Source of the DNA: Niabella sp.
Lineage (GTDB): Bacteria > Bacteroidota > Bacteroidia > Chitinophagales > Chitinophagaceae
Direction of reading: 5' to 3'
Length of the DNA stretch: 62,810 bases
NCBI GenBank assembly: GCA_017744795.1
Contig: JAGIAQ010000023.1
Location: 1-62,810 of the forward strand
This document shows positions 38,830-47,786 of the stretch, one piece after another. The notes under the pieces were generated by a model that saw only the letters and a program-made list of their open reading frames with translations, made no database searches and was not told the origin of the DNA. Made by a program: the position numbers and the translations under genes. Positions within the stretch are counted from its first letter, which is position 1, and every line of letters begins with the position of its first letter.

Positions 38830-41583
38830 TCACATAGAGAACGCTGTATTAATGATCTCTTCCTGCTCTGCCTTATGTACTTTCATAAAGCCTGAAGCCG
38901 GTGCAGCACCGGGTTTGCGGCCAATAATACCATAATTAATATCTTTCAGATTCATTTGCAGGAAAGAGGCCGCGCCCATATTCAGCGGTTCTTCCTGTAC
39001 CCAATACCAAACTGCATTTTTGTATTTGGCGTACAAAGCATCCAGCTGCTTTTTGGGCAAGGGATACAACTGCTCCATGCGAATGACCGCCACATTTTTG
39101 CGATTATCTTTCAACTGCTTTTCAGCCAGATCAAAATAAATTTTACCGGTACAGAACAACACCGTTTTCACTGCTACCGCATCATCGGCGAATGTATCAT
39201 CAATCACCTCCTGGAAATGGCCTTTTGTAAAGTCCTGTTGCAGCGAATAACTGCCCGGGTGCCGCAGATTGGCCTTGGGCGCAAAATTGATCATAGGCTT
39301 ACGGAACGGCCATTTCAATTGCCGGCGCAGCGCGTGAAAATAATTGGCGGAAGTAGTAATATTGGTCACCACAATATTCAGTTCGGCGCAGGACTGCAAA
39401 AAGCGCTCCATACGTGCACTGCTGTGCTCCGGCCCCTGCCCTTCAAACCCATGCGGCAGCAGCATTACCAGTCCGTTCATACGGTTCCATTTCTGTTCCG
39501 CGCTGGTTATAAACTGATCGATCAAGGTTTGTGCGCCATTGACGAAATCACCAAACTGTGCCTCCCAAAGGGTTAACACATTGGGGGACGCCAGCGCAAA
39601 ACCATATTCAAAACCCAGCACCGCGTATTCGCTCAGCAGCGAATTATAGATCCTGCACTTGGCGGTTGTACCCGGTATCAGGCTTAACCGGTTATAAGAT
39701 GCATCGGTAACCTCATCTCTCAACACCGCGTGCCGCGAGCTAAAGGTACCGCGTCCTACATCCTGACCAGACATCCGTATATCATGCCCTTCCAGCAGTA
39801 AGCTTCCAAAGGCCATTAATTCGCCGGTGGCCCAGTCTACCTTTTGTTCGGTATCCAGCAATTTCACTTTGTCCTGAAGCAGTTTGGCCACTTTGCGCAG
39901 CGGGGTAAACCCTTCGGGGATCTTCATTAAGGCATTGAATATCGTTACAAAATCCTGGCCGCTAATGGCGGTATCCGGACTTTTATCAAAATCATTCGTG
40001 GTAGCCTTGCGCAGGCTTTTCCACTGCAATTCGGGCTCCTGGTAAGTGTACGGCAAAGGATGCTGTTTTACTTCATCCAGACGATCCTGCAGGTCATCCC
40101 AGAATTTTTTCTCCATCTGCTTTGCCAGCTCCTTTGCATCTTCTTCACCGCCATCCAGCAGGTATTTTATATATACTTCCCGGGGGTTGGGGTGTTTGTC
40201 GATCAGCGCATACATGGTAGGCTGTGTAAACTTGGGATCATCCCCCTCGTTATGCCCATGCTTGCGGTAACAAACCATATCGATAAATACATCGGCATGG
40301 AATTCATTCCGATACCGCACTGCAATCTCGGCGCATTTCACCACTGCTTCCGGATCATCTCCGTTCACGTGCAATACCGGCGACTGCACCATGGCAGCAA
40401 GAGATGTACAATAATCCGCACTGCGGGCATCGGAAAAATCGGTCGTAAATCCGATCTGGTTATTGATCACAAAATGAATGGTACCGCCCGTGTAATAGCC
40501 TTTTAGCTTAGACATTTGCAGCAGCTCATATACAATGCCCTGGCCGGCCAGTGCCGCATCGCCGTGTATTAAAATAGGCAATACGCTTTCATAACGCTCA
40601 TTGTGCAGCAGGTTGGCACTGCATCGGGCAAAGCCCAATACCACGGGATCCACAGCCTCCAGGTGCGATGGGTTCGGCATCAATTTTAAATGCACTTTCT
40701 CGCCATTAGTGGCGTCTATCACACTACCATAGCCCAGGTGGTATTTTACGTCCCCGCTGCCCATGGTTTGGTTAATTTCTCCCGTGCCTTCAAACTCGCT
40801 AAAGATCTGCTCGTAGGTTTTGCCCAGGATATTGGCCAGAATATTCAAACGGCCGCGATGCGCCATACCGATCACTACTTCTCTTACGTCCATTTCCGCG
40901 CCCTTGTTAATGATCGCGTCCAGCGCCGGTATAGTAGTTTCCCCTCCTTCCAGCGAAAAACGTTTTTGCCCCACATATTTGGTATGAAGGAATTTTTCAA
41001 ACATTACACCTTCATTCAATTTTTCCAGGATGCGCTTTTTTTGCTCCAGTGGCAGGGGATTGGTAAATTTCTTTTCCATTTCATTGGTCAGCCAATCCAC
41101 CTTTTTTTGGTCGCTGATATATTTGAACTCGATGCCCACATGCCCCGCATAGCATTTCTTCAAATGGGTCAGTATGTTCCGGAGGGTTGTGGTGCCCAGG
41201 CCGATCAGACTTCCGGCTTCGTATTCATGATCCAGGTCGGCTTCCGAAAGTCCGAAGAACGGAAGGTCCAGGTTGGCTCCGCGGTCTTTTCTTTGTTTGA
41301 TAGGGTTGGTGTCTGCCAACAGGTGCCCTTTATTCCTATAACCCAGTATCAGGCGGTAAATAGCGATTTCTTTTCTCCAGTCTGCCCCCGTAGCTGAGAT
41401 TTTAGTGCCCGCAGCCACCGCCGTTCCATTTTTGTCTGCCAGCCCGTTACCCACGGCGAAATCAAATCCCTGGAAAAATTTTTTTAATTCGGTATCAACG
41501 CCCTCCGGGTTTTTCACAAACTCCTTGTACATATTCTCAATAAATTCAGGGGAGGAACTTGTGATATAAGAAAAATCTTTCAT
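38830..41583 (-). CDS. sucA: 2-oxoglutarate dehydrogenase E1 subunit
   Basis: A 917-residue thiamine-diphosphate enzyme that decarboxylates 2-oxoglutarate in the TCA cycle and passes the succinyl group to SucB. Markers are FIENMYKEFVKNPEGVDTELKKFFQGFDF at the N terminus, GMAHRGRLNILANILGKTYEQIFSEFEG, HGDAALAGQGIVYE, NNQIGFTTDFSDARSADYCTSLAAMVQ and, in the transketolase-like half, RGTFSSRHAVLRDE and LPHGFEGQGPEHSSARMERFLQ. Length is family-typical. Divergent from rpsT. Expression together with sucB is expected although they are not contiguous. Confidence 0.96.
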   Translation of the reverse strand: MKDFSYITSSSPEFIENMYKEFVKNPEGVDTELKKFFQGFDFAVGNGLADKNGTAVAAGTKISATGADWRKEIAIYRLILGYRNKGHLLADTNPIKQRKDRGANLDLPFFGLSEADLDHEYEAGSLIGLGTTTLRNILTHLKKCYAGHVGIEFKYISDQKKVDWLTNEMEKKFTNPLPLEQKKRILEKLNEGVMFEKFLHTKYVGQKRFSLEGGETTIPALDAIINKGAEMDVREVVIGMAHRGRLNILANILGKTYEQIFSEFEGTGEINQTMGSGDVKYHLGYGSVIDATNGEKVHLKLMPNPSHLEAVDPVVLGFARCSANLLHNERYESVLPILIHGDAALAGQGIVYELLQMSKLKGYYTGGTIHFVINNQIGFTTDFSDARSADYCTSLAAMVQSPVLHVNGDDPEAVVKCAEIAVRYRNEFHADVFIDMVCYRKHGHNEGDDPKFTQPTMYALIDKHPNPREVYIKYLLDGGEEDAKELAKQMEKKFWDDLQDRLDEVKQHPLPYTYQEPELQWKSLRKATTNDFDKSPDTAISGQDFVTIFNALMKIPEGFTPLRKVAKLLQDKVKLLDTEQKVDWATGELMAFGSLLLEGHDIRMSGQDVGRGTFSSRHAVLRDEVTDASYNRLSLIPGTTAKCRIYNSLLSEYAVLGFEYGFALASPNVLTLWEAQFGDFVNGAQTLIDQFITSAEQKWNRMNGLVMLLPHGFEGQGPEHSSARMERFLQSCAELNIVVTNITTSANYFHALRRQLKWPFRKPMINFAPKANLRHPGSYSLQQDFTKGHFQEVIDDTFADDAVAVKTVLFCTGKIYFDLAEKQLKDNRKNVAVIRMEQLYPLPKKQLDALYAKYKNAVWYWVQEEPLNMGAASFLQMNLKDINYGIIGRKPGAAPASGFMKVHKAEQEEIINTAFSM

Positions 41584-41790
41584 TGTAAATCAGCTATTTA
41601 TGTATTAATTATTTAATCTGCTTTAAAAAAAATCCTGCTTTAAAAAATTGCCCCACAAGATAGGCAATATTTAAGCAAAACAAACGTTCTCTTTTTCGAT
41701 TTTAAGATAGGTTTTTAAGATGGATCTGCCAATAAAACTGAATTTCCAAATAATTTATTAGTAAATTAGCAATAATTCATTTATTTCCGT

Positions 41791-41798
41791 TACCTTTG
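41791..41798 (+). promoter_or_regulatory. Bacteroidota -7 promoter box (TACCTTTG)
   Basis: Perfect TAnnTTTG, 20 bases before the rpsT ATG. Predicted transcription start near 41804. Confidence 0.65.
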
Positions 41799-41818
41799 CC
41801 GTCCGAAAAATTCAAAAA

Positions 41819-42079
41819 ATGGCGAATCATAAAGCTACAAAGAAACATGCACGTCAGGCCTTAAAGCGTCGCGACAGAAACCGGTATTATGGTAAAACTA
41901 CCCGTAATGCCATTAAAGAATTAAGAGCGGCTGAAGGCAAGGATGCAAAAGAAAGCTTACCTTCTGTTGAAAGCATGATTGATAAATTAGCGAAAAGAGG
42001 CGTTATCCACCGCAAGAAAGCTGCAAACTTAAAAAGCAAGCTGGCGCGGAAGATCAATGCTGATCTGGCTGCTAAGTAA
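41819..42079 (+). CDS. rpsT: 30S ribosomal protein S20
   Basis: An 86-residue basic protein that binds 16S rRNA and is needed for 30S assembly. It begins MANHKATKKHARQALKRRDRNRYY and ends VIHRKKAANLKSKLARKINADLAAK, the helical Lys/Arg-rich composition and length of bS20. It has its own consensus promoter and a perfect-stem terminator, so it is monocistronic. Confidence 0.96.
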   Translation: MANHKATKKHARQALKRRDRNRYYGKTTRNAIKELRAAEGKDAKESLPSVESMIDKLAKRGVIHRKKAANLKSKLARKINADLAAK

Positions 42080-42102
42080 TTATAAATTTTTTATTTTGCA
42101 TA

Positions 42103-42140
42103 AACAAAAGGAAGAGTTTGCGCTCTTCCTTTTGTTGTTT
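42103..42140 (+). terminator. Rho-independent terminator of rpsT
   Basis: Perfect 14-bp stem AACAAAAGGAAGAG (42103-42116) / CTCTTCCTTTTGTT (42123-42136), loop TTTGCG. It begins 23 bases after the stop codon. Confidence 0.88.
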
Positions 42141-42197
42141 ATACTTCATTCAGTGAAGTTGTTTAAACTTTTTATAGAAACAATGTTGCATCGGGCT

Positions 42198-42247
42198 TTC
42201 CCGCTGATTTTAAACAGATCTAATACACCGCTGATACCCGCAGATTG
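42198..42247. repeat. Tandem-palindrome repeat, CCGCTGATTT family (copy 2)
   Basis: CCCGCTGATTTTAAACAGATC then ACACCGCTGATACCCGCAGATT. It is followed at 42258-42277 by a small hairpin ATCCCGATGG...CTATCGGGAG. Confidence 0.5.
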
Positions 42248-42358
42248 ATTTTCTGCAATCCCGATGGCTATCGGGAGCGCAAAAAATCGGCTTCCGATTT
42301 ATCGGAATGCCGGAAATGCAAAGAAATCTGAAAGTCTAAACAACTTTCTTACTGTATA

Positions 42359-43195
42359 TTATGATTGCTGCGGATGCTGCGTGTTTTCATATTCAATAAC
42401 CGCATTTTTCACGCTTTTATTCCGGATCAACAGCTGCTTGGCCTGCTCATAATCGGTTAATCCGGTTTGCTCCATCACCATTTTGGTTCCCCTGTCGATC
42501 AGCTTGGCATTGGTCAGCTGCATATTTACCATCCGGTTGCCTTCTACCCTGCCCAGCTGGATCATTACCGTGGTGGAGATCATATTTAATACCAGCTTTT
42601 GTGCCGTTCCGCTTTTCATGCGGGTGCTGCCGGTCACAAATTCCGGGCCCACGATCACTTCAATGGGATGGTCTGAGACTTCACTTACCAGGGCATTGGG
42701 GTTCGAGGCGATGCTTCCGGTAATGATGCCTCTTTTGCGGCATTCGCGCAGTGCGCCAATTACATAGGGTGTGGAACCACTGGCTGCCACGCCCACCACC
42801 ACATCCTGCTCGTTTATATTGTGTGCTTCCAGGTCTTTCCAGCCCTGCAGATCGTCGTCCTCAGCATTTTCCACGGGAGTAGTGATCGCTCTGCTGCCCC
42901 CCGCTATCACCCCGATCACCACACCGGCCGGCAGTCCGTAGGTAGGCGGAATTTCGCTGGCGTCCAAAACCCCAAGGCGGCCGCTGGTTCCGGCCCCAAT
43001 GTAAAATAAGCGCCCTCCTACCACCATATGCTCTACAATGGCTTCAATTAATTTTTCGATGGCGGGGATCACTTTTTTTACTGCCAACGGTACGGTTTGA
43101 TCTTCTCTGTTCATGGAAGACAGCAGCTCCTGTACCGACATCTTCTCAAGATGGTCATAGTTACTGGATTGTTCTGTAATTTTTTCTCTCGTCAT
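42359..43195 (-). CDS. murQ: N-acetylmuramic acid 6-phosphate etherase
   Basis: A 278-residue SIS-domain enzyme that splits the lactyl ether of MurNAc-6-P to GlcNAc-6-P and D-lactate in cell-wall recycling. Family motifs: YIGAGTSGRLGVLDASEIPPTYGLP, GGSRAITTPVENAEDDDLQG, GVAASGSTPYVIGAL, EVIVGPEFVTGSTRMKSGTAQKLVLNMIST. The gene is slightly short at the N terminus compared with the E. coli protein, but all catalytic parts are present. A kinase gene lies 15 bases upstream on the same strand, forming an operon. Confidence 0.94.
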   Translation of the reverse strand: MTREKITEQSSNYDHLEKMSVQELLSSMNREDQTVPLAVKKVIPAIEKLIEAIVEHMVVGGRLFYIGAGTSGRLGVLDASEIPPTYGLPAGVVIGVIAGGSRAITTPVENAEDDDLQGWKDLEAHNINEQDVVVGVAASGSTPYVIGALRECRKRGIITGSIASNPNALVSEVSDHPIEVIVGPEFVTGSTRMKSGTAQKLVLNMISTTVMIQLGRVEGNRMVNMQLTNAKLIDRGTKMVMEQTGLTDYEQAKQLLIRNKSVKNAVIEYENTQHPQQS

Positions 43196-43210
43196 ATTTT
43201 TTAAAACAAC

Positions 43211-44053
43211 TTAGGAATGATATTCGATAAGGCCTTTCATTGGCTTTTGCAGTACTTTCCCCAATTCGAAACTATAGCTGTTGCATAGCTCTTTTATAAC
43301 ATCTTTAAAGCCAAACGCAATACTGCCCACAAAATTAATCGGATATTTCCAGGCCTCCTGAAATTTGCAAAGATGGGTAAAGAAAAAATCGTTCAGTCCG
43401 TCTTCGATAATGTTTTCCACCATGTAATGCCCGCGATTTTCCGCCAGAAATTTGGCAAAACCCGCCAGGTAGCGGTTGGGTAAGGGTTGTTTATATACGC
43501 GTTCCAGTATCTCACTTGCATTGGTTACATAAGTAGCATCAAACCGGGCGCGAAGGTCTTCGTCAAACGTATTATACAGGTAATACTGGATCACTTTGCG
43601 CCCCAGGTAGGCGCCACTGCCCTCATCGCCCAGCACGTAACCCAGGCCCGGACTGTTTTTGCGGATGGCTTTCCCATCATAATAACAGGAACTGGCCCCC
43701 GTGCCCAAAATGCAGGCGATGCCTTTTCCCCTGACACAAAGTCCGCGGGCCGCCCCTTCCACATCATGCCATACCTTGACCCGGGCTTCTTTAAAAACAC
43801 GCTTCAAACTCTTTTGAACCATTTTTTGATTGTCGGGGTTCAGGCAGCCGGTACCATAATAATAGACCTCATCAATGACCACATTTTTCAACTTTGGTAA
43901 CAATTCTTTGCTGAGGAGCGCTACAATCTGGTCGCCGTTTAAAAAATACGGGCTTACACCGCTGGTCAGTACCGTTTTTATTTTCCCGTTGTTTAGAAGG
44001 CACCATTCGGCTTTTGTAGATCCCGCATCCGCGATGAGTTGCACTTTTGTCAT
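43211..44053 (-). CDS. BadF/BadG-type amino-sugar kinase
   Basis: A 280-residue sugar kinase of the ASKHA fold. It starts with the phosphate-1 loop LIADAGSTKAEWCLL. Connect and adenosine motifs appear as GKGIACILGTGASSCYYDG and GLGYVLGDEGSGAYLGRKVI. The family includes N-acetylglucosamine and N-acetylmuramic acid kinases. Its operon partner is murQ, so phosphorylation of GlcNAc or MurNAc set free from peptidoglycan is the likely job. Its start is divergent from the S41 protease gene. Confidence 0.88.
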   Translation of the reverse strand: MTKVQLIADAGSTKAEWCLLNNGKIKTVLTSGVSPYFLNGDQIVALLSKELLPKLKNVVIDEVYYYGTGCLNPDNQKMVQKSLKRVFKEARVKVWHDVEGAARGLCVRGKGIACILGTGASSCYYDGKAIRKNSPGLGYVLGDEGSGAYLGRKVIQYYLYNTFDEDLRARFDATYVTNASEILERVYKQPLPNRYLAGFAKFLAENRGHYMVENIIEDGLNDFFFTHLCKFQEAWKYPINFVGSIAFGFKDVIKELCNSYSFELGKVLQKPMKGLIEYHS

Positions 44054-44224
44054 GGAGACAGCGATTTTATCGAAATGATTTTATTCCGCTAATTGGTTTA
44101 AGCTGCAATATAAGTATTAAAAAACGGCTTATTTATAAAATAATAACAAAATGATTTGATTTCTGAAATAAACAGCAAAGATTGGCTATTTTGCAGCCCT
44201 GCCAGGCAACTTAAAAACATACTG

Positions 44225-45814
44225 ATGAAAAAGAAATTTGAGGTTTGGTTACCGTTATTGTTTTCCCTTGTGCTAATCATCGGAATGTTTATCGGCTACA
44301 AATTAAAAAGCGCCCAGCCCAATGCAGGTTTATCTGTGGGCGGCAACGGATCTGCACTAAATGAAGCAGCCGAGATCATCAAACAGAAATATGTCGATTC
44401 TGTTAAAATAGACTCACTGGAAGCCAACGCTATCCGGGAGATGATGAATGAACTGGACCCCCATTCGGTATACCTACCACCGGTGGAACTAAAGGAGACA
44501 ACAGAAGGCTTATCCGGACAATTTATGGGTATCGGTGTTGAATACAAGCTGATCCGGGATACCGTAAATATTTTATCTGTTTTTAAGAATGGCCCCAGCG
44601 AAAAAGCCGGTCTGAAAATAGGCGACCAGGTCCTTAAGATCGACGACTCTACCGTTGCCGGGAAAAAAGTGGCGGCCGCAACCGTAAGCAATCTTATAAA
44701 AGGCAGCATTGGTACAACTGTAACCCTTCAGATCCTGCGGGGCAACCAGCTTTTAAAGGTGCCTGTAATAAGGGCCGACATCCCCAAACCCACGCTGGTA
44801 GCCGCTTATATGATCGATAAAAATATTGGCTACATTAAACTCGATGTTTTTGGCAGTACCAGTTACCGCGAATTTATGGAGGCAATGGAGCAGCTGAAAA
44901 AGCAGGGATTAAAGGAATTGATCTTTGACCTGCGGGGCAATGGTGGTGGCTATATGGACGCAGCCATAGATATCGCAGATGAATTTTTAAGCGGCGATAA
45001 GCTTATTGTTTATACTGAAGGACTCAACAGCCCCAAAAAAGAATACCGCTGCAAAAGACCCGGCATTTTTGAAACCGGGAAACTGACCGTTTTGGTGGAT
45101 GAACTTTCCGCCAGCGCCAGCGAGATCCTGAGTGGTGCTTTGCAGGATTGGGACCGGGCCATGATCGTTGGTCGCCGGACATTTGGAAAAGGGCTGGTAC
45201 AGGAAATATTCCCTTTAAGCGATGGAGCCGCTCTTAAACTAACCGTAGCCCGCTACTATACGCCATTGGGCCGAAGCATTCAGCGCCCGTATAATAAAGG
45301 CAGGAAGGTGTATATGGACGAAGTATGGAATCGTTATGCTAACGGACAGGCTTATTTTGCCGATAGCAACAAAGTGAACACCGGCAAACAATATAAAACA
45401 CCTGCCGGGCACATCCTGTACGGTGGCGGCGGTATTATGCCGGATATTTTTGTAGGGTTGGATACGACAAAAACCTCTAAGGAAATCAATAAGCTTTTCT
45501 TTAACGGCTCTTTCAATGAGTTTGTACTGCATTATTATCTTGATAATCAGACGCTGTTAGATCCCTACCCCACTCCCCTTACCTTTTCGCAGCAATTTGA
45601 GCCCGGGAAAAAAATGTGGCTGGAATTTGTGGGCTGGGCGAAAAAGGATTCTGCCAACCTTGCAACGGTTCCTGATTCTGAACGCGTAAGGGTTGAGAAC
45701 AGGATGGAAGCCTACCTGGCCCGCTTTAAGTGGCGGGATAACGGCTTTTACCAGGTGCTGAACCTGACCGACCCGGTTGTAGGCCGGGCCATCGACTTTT
45801 TAAAAACCCAATGA
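44225..45814 (+). CDS. S41 family C-terminal processing peptidase
   Basis: A 529-residue Ser/Lys protease, anchored by an N-terminal hydrophobic segment (VWLPLLFSLVLIIGMFIGY). A PDZ domain (about residues 90-165; GVEYKLIRDTVNILSVFKNGPSEKAGLKIGDQVLKID) binds C-terminal tails. The catalytic site is ELSASASEILSGALQDWDRAMIVGRRTFGKGLVQ: Ser of SASASE and Lys of FGKGLVQ form the dyad. It works in the periplasm, processing exported proteins. The ATG at 44225 is used. The next gene follows one base after its stop, so translational coupling is likely. Confidence 0.93.
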   Translation: MKKKFEVWLPLLFSLVLIIGMFIGYKLKSAQPNAGLSVGGNGSALNEAAEIIKQKYVDSVKIDSLEANAIREMMNELDPHSVYLPPVELKETTEGLSGQFMGIGVEYKLIRDTVNILSVFKNGPSEKAGLKIGDQVLKIDDSTVAGKKVAAATVSNLIKGSIGTTVTLQILRGNQLLKVPVIRADIPKPTLVAAYMIDKNIGYIKLDVFGSTSYREFMEAMEQLKKQGLKELIFDLRGNGGGYMDAAIDIADEFLSGDKLIVYTEGLNSPKKEYRCKRPGIFETGKLTVLVDELSASASEILSGALQDWDRAMIVGRRTFGKGLVQEIFPLSDGAALKLTVARYYTPLGRSIQRPYNKGRKVYMDEVWNRYANGQAYFADSNKVNTGKQYKTPAGHILYGGGGIMPDIFVGLDTTKTSKEINKLFFNGSFNEFVLHYYLDNQTLLDPYPTPLTFSQQFEPGKKMWLEFVGWAKKDSANLATVPDSERVRVENRMEAYLARFKWRDNGFYQVLNLTDPVVGRAIDFLKTQ

Positions 45815-45815
45815 T

Positions 45816-47177
45816 ATGGACATAAAAAATAATATACTTGAGACCATCGGAAACACTCCTTTAATACGGTTAAATAAGATCACAAAGGAGTTGCCCTGTA
45901 CCGTAGTTGCCAAAGTAGATTATTTTAACCCCGGCAACAGCATCAAAGACCGCATGGCCCTTAAAATGATTGAAGTGGCCGAAGCGGAAGGAAAACTAAA
46001 ACCCGGCGGAACGATCATTGAAGGTACCAGCGGCAACACCGGCATGGGCCTGGCGCTGGGCGCCATCGTGAAAGGATACAAATGTATTTTTGTTACTACT
46101 GATAAACAATCCAAGGAAAAAGCAGATGTGCTGAAGGCGATGGGGGCGGAAGTCATCGTTTGCCCGACCAATGTAGAACCGGACGATCCGCAAAGCTATT
46201 ACAGTGTGGCGGCACGGCTGGCGAAGGAGGTGCCTGACTCCTACCATATGAATCAGTACGATAATCTTGCTAACCGGCTGGCCCACTATGAGACCACCGG
46301 ACCCGAAATATGGAAACAGACCGAAGGTAAAATTACGCACCTGGTTTGTACAGCGGGCACCGGCGGCACGATAACCGGAACCGCAAAGTATTTGAAAGAA
46401 CAAAACCCTGATATTAAAGTATGGGCAGTGGATGCCTATGGATCGCTGCTGACTAAATACTTTAACACCGGTGCAATTGATATGGGGCAGGTTTACCCCT
46501 ATTTCAGCGAAGGTTTTGGGGAAGATTTTGTTCCCAAAAATTATGACATGAGCGTCATTGATGCGTTTACCCAGGTAACAGATAAAGACGGCGCCGTTAT
46601 GGCCCGTAAGCTGGCAAAGGAAGAAGGGCTGTTTTGCGGATACAGTGCCGGCAGCTGTTTGAAAGGGTTGATGCAATTGAAAGATAGTCTTAAAAAAGAC
46701 GACCTGGTGGTGTGCATCTTCCACGATCATGGCAGCAGGTATGTTGCCAAGATCTATAACGATCAATGGATGATGGAGCGCGGTTTTCTTGAGGTAAAAA
46801 CGTTTAAAGATATTATCAGCGGGCGCCCGGCGAGCAATAAGCTGATCAGCGTAAAAAATGATCAAACCGTTGGTGATGCAGTGGAACTGATGCGCAAATA
46901 TGATATCGAGTTGATCCCGGTAATGAAGGATACGGAAATCGTTGGTTCCATCAGTGAAAGCGGTCTTTTTCAAAAAATATTCTCCAATGCCGATCTCAAA
47001 AATGAAGTGATCGCAAACGTAATGGAAGCTGCCTTTCCCCTTGTAGCTTTTGATGCACCGCTTGAAAAGCTAAAGGCCTATTTAACAAAAGTAAACGGAG
47101 CCGTAATGAGCAAGGACGATGCGGGCAATTATCATATTATAACCAAGTATGATGTATTGCAGGCATTGGGCAGCTGA
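45816..47177 (+). CDS. PLP-dependent cystathionine beta-synthase-like enzyme with CBS domains
   Basis: A 453-residue fold-type II PLP enzyme. The N-terminal catalytic part (to about residue 320) begins ILETIGNTPLIRLNKI; the PLP lysine is in NPGNSIKDRMALKMIE (Lys about 43), and GTSGNTGMGLALGA and TAGTGGTITGTAKYLKE are cofactor loops. The C-terminal part (about 335-450) holds two CBS motifs, which in cystathionine beta-synthase bind AdoMet. The likely reaction is cystathionine or cysteine formation from serine. It is coupled to the S41 gene. Confidence 0.9.
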   Translation: MDIKNNILETIGNTPLIRLNKITKELPCTVVAKVDYFNPGNSIKDRMALKMIEVAEAEGKLKPGGTIIEGTSGNTGMGLALGAIVKGYKCIFVTTDKQSKEKADVLKAMGAEVIVCPTNVEPDDPQSYYSVAARLAKEVPDSYHMNQYDNLANRLAHYETTGPEIWKQTEGKITHLVCTAGTGGTITGTAKYLKEQNPDIKVWAVDAYGSLLTKYFNTGAIDMGQVYPYFSEGFGEDFVPKNYDMSVIDAFTQVTDKDGAVMARKLAKEEGLFCGYSAGSCLKGLMQLKDSLKKDDLVVCIFHDHGSRYVAKIYNDQWMMERGFLEVKTFKDIISGRPASNKLISVKNDQTVGDAVELMRKYDIELIPVMKDTEIVGSISESGLFQKIFSNADLKNEVIANVMEAAFPLVAFDAPLEKLKAYLTKVNGAVMSKDDAGNYHIITKYDVLQALGS

Positions 47178-47224
47178 TCAGCTTTTCATTTCTTATCTAT
47201 TCAAATAACACTAAAATTTCATTT

Positions 47225-47656
47225 ATGAAAGTACCAAACCCTACCGGAAGAACATTGGATGAACTACAAAACAACCTGTCCGCCTATTACCCGGGCACCA
47301 GAATCAGAAAGGCCCTTTTTAATATTGCAGGCCCACGCCAGCTGATGGTACCCTCTGATGGAATGAAACATATTGTACGTTCTACCAGGAACAATGCCCA
47401 GCTGATTACTGATTTTATTCCACCTGCTGTTATGACCATTGTTGCCCTTATTGTAAGCGTGATCATTATTTCATTGATCCTGACGCTTTTGCTTGGCGTG
47501 CCGGTGATCGGTGGCGTAGGCGGTGTGGGCTTTGTGCTGATCTTTCTTTTAATAAAGGCGCTTTATAAATCTATGAACAAGCAGCGTTTCGAAAAATTCT
47601 ATTCCGACCTCAATACTGCACTGATCGGATCAACCCAACCGGGCTCCATTTTTTAA
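47225..47656 (+). CDS. Hypothetical two-helix membrane protein
   Basis: A 143-residue protein with a polar N terminus (PNPTGRTLDELQNNLSAYYPGTRIRKALF) and two hydrophobic helices (IPPAVMTIVALIVSVIIISLILTLL; PVIGGVGGVGFVLIFLLIKALY), then a basic tail. No domain recognised. It starts 47 bases after the CBS gene in the same direction and is followed at once by a palindrome, so it may be the last gene of that transcription unit. Confidence 0.7.
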   Translation: MKVPNPTGRTLDELQNNLSAYYPGTRIRKALFNIAGPRQLMVPSDGMKHIVRSTRNNAQLITDFIPPAVMTIVALIVSVIIISLILTLLLGVPVIGGVGGVGFVLIFLLIKALYKSMNKQRFEKFYSDLNTALIGSTQPGSIF

Positions 47657-47662
47657 TAATCG

Positions 47663-47725
47663 GCCGGGAAGTCGGGAATACGGGAAGATATTGCATTTAC
47701 CTTACCGTTTTACCGCCTTCCCGGC
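47663..47725. repeat. Imperfect palindrome, GCCGGGAAG family (copy 4, reversed)
   Basis: GCCGGGAAGTCGGGAATACGG at the left and TTACCGTTTTACCGCC...CCCGGC at the right. Orientation is opposite to copies 1-3. It starts seven bases after the preceding stop codon. Confidence 0.64.
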
Positions 47726-47786
47726 ATTGATTTGCCTTAGGCTTTTGATACAGCCGCTTTTTATTTGATCTTATGCCAAACGAGTT

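Noticed and set aside
38956..41397. Plus-strand open frames of 206, 148 and 235 residues
   Set aside because: All are antisense to sucA; their translations are Phe/His-rich and without domain patterns.
45996..46973. 325-residue minus-strand open frame
   Set aside because: It lies exactly antisense to the PLP/CBS enzyme, whose motifs are strong. Long antisense frames are common in this GC range.
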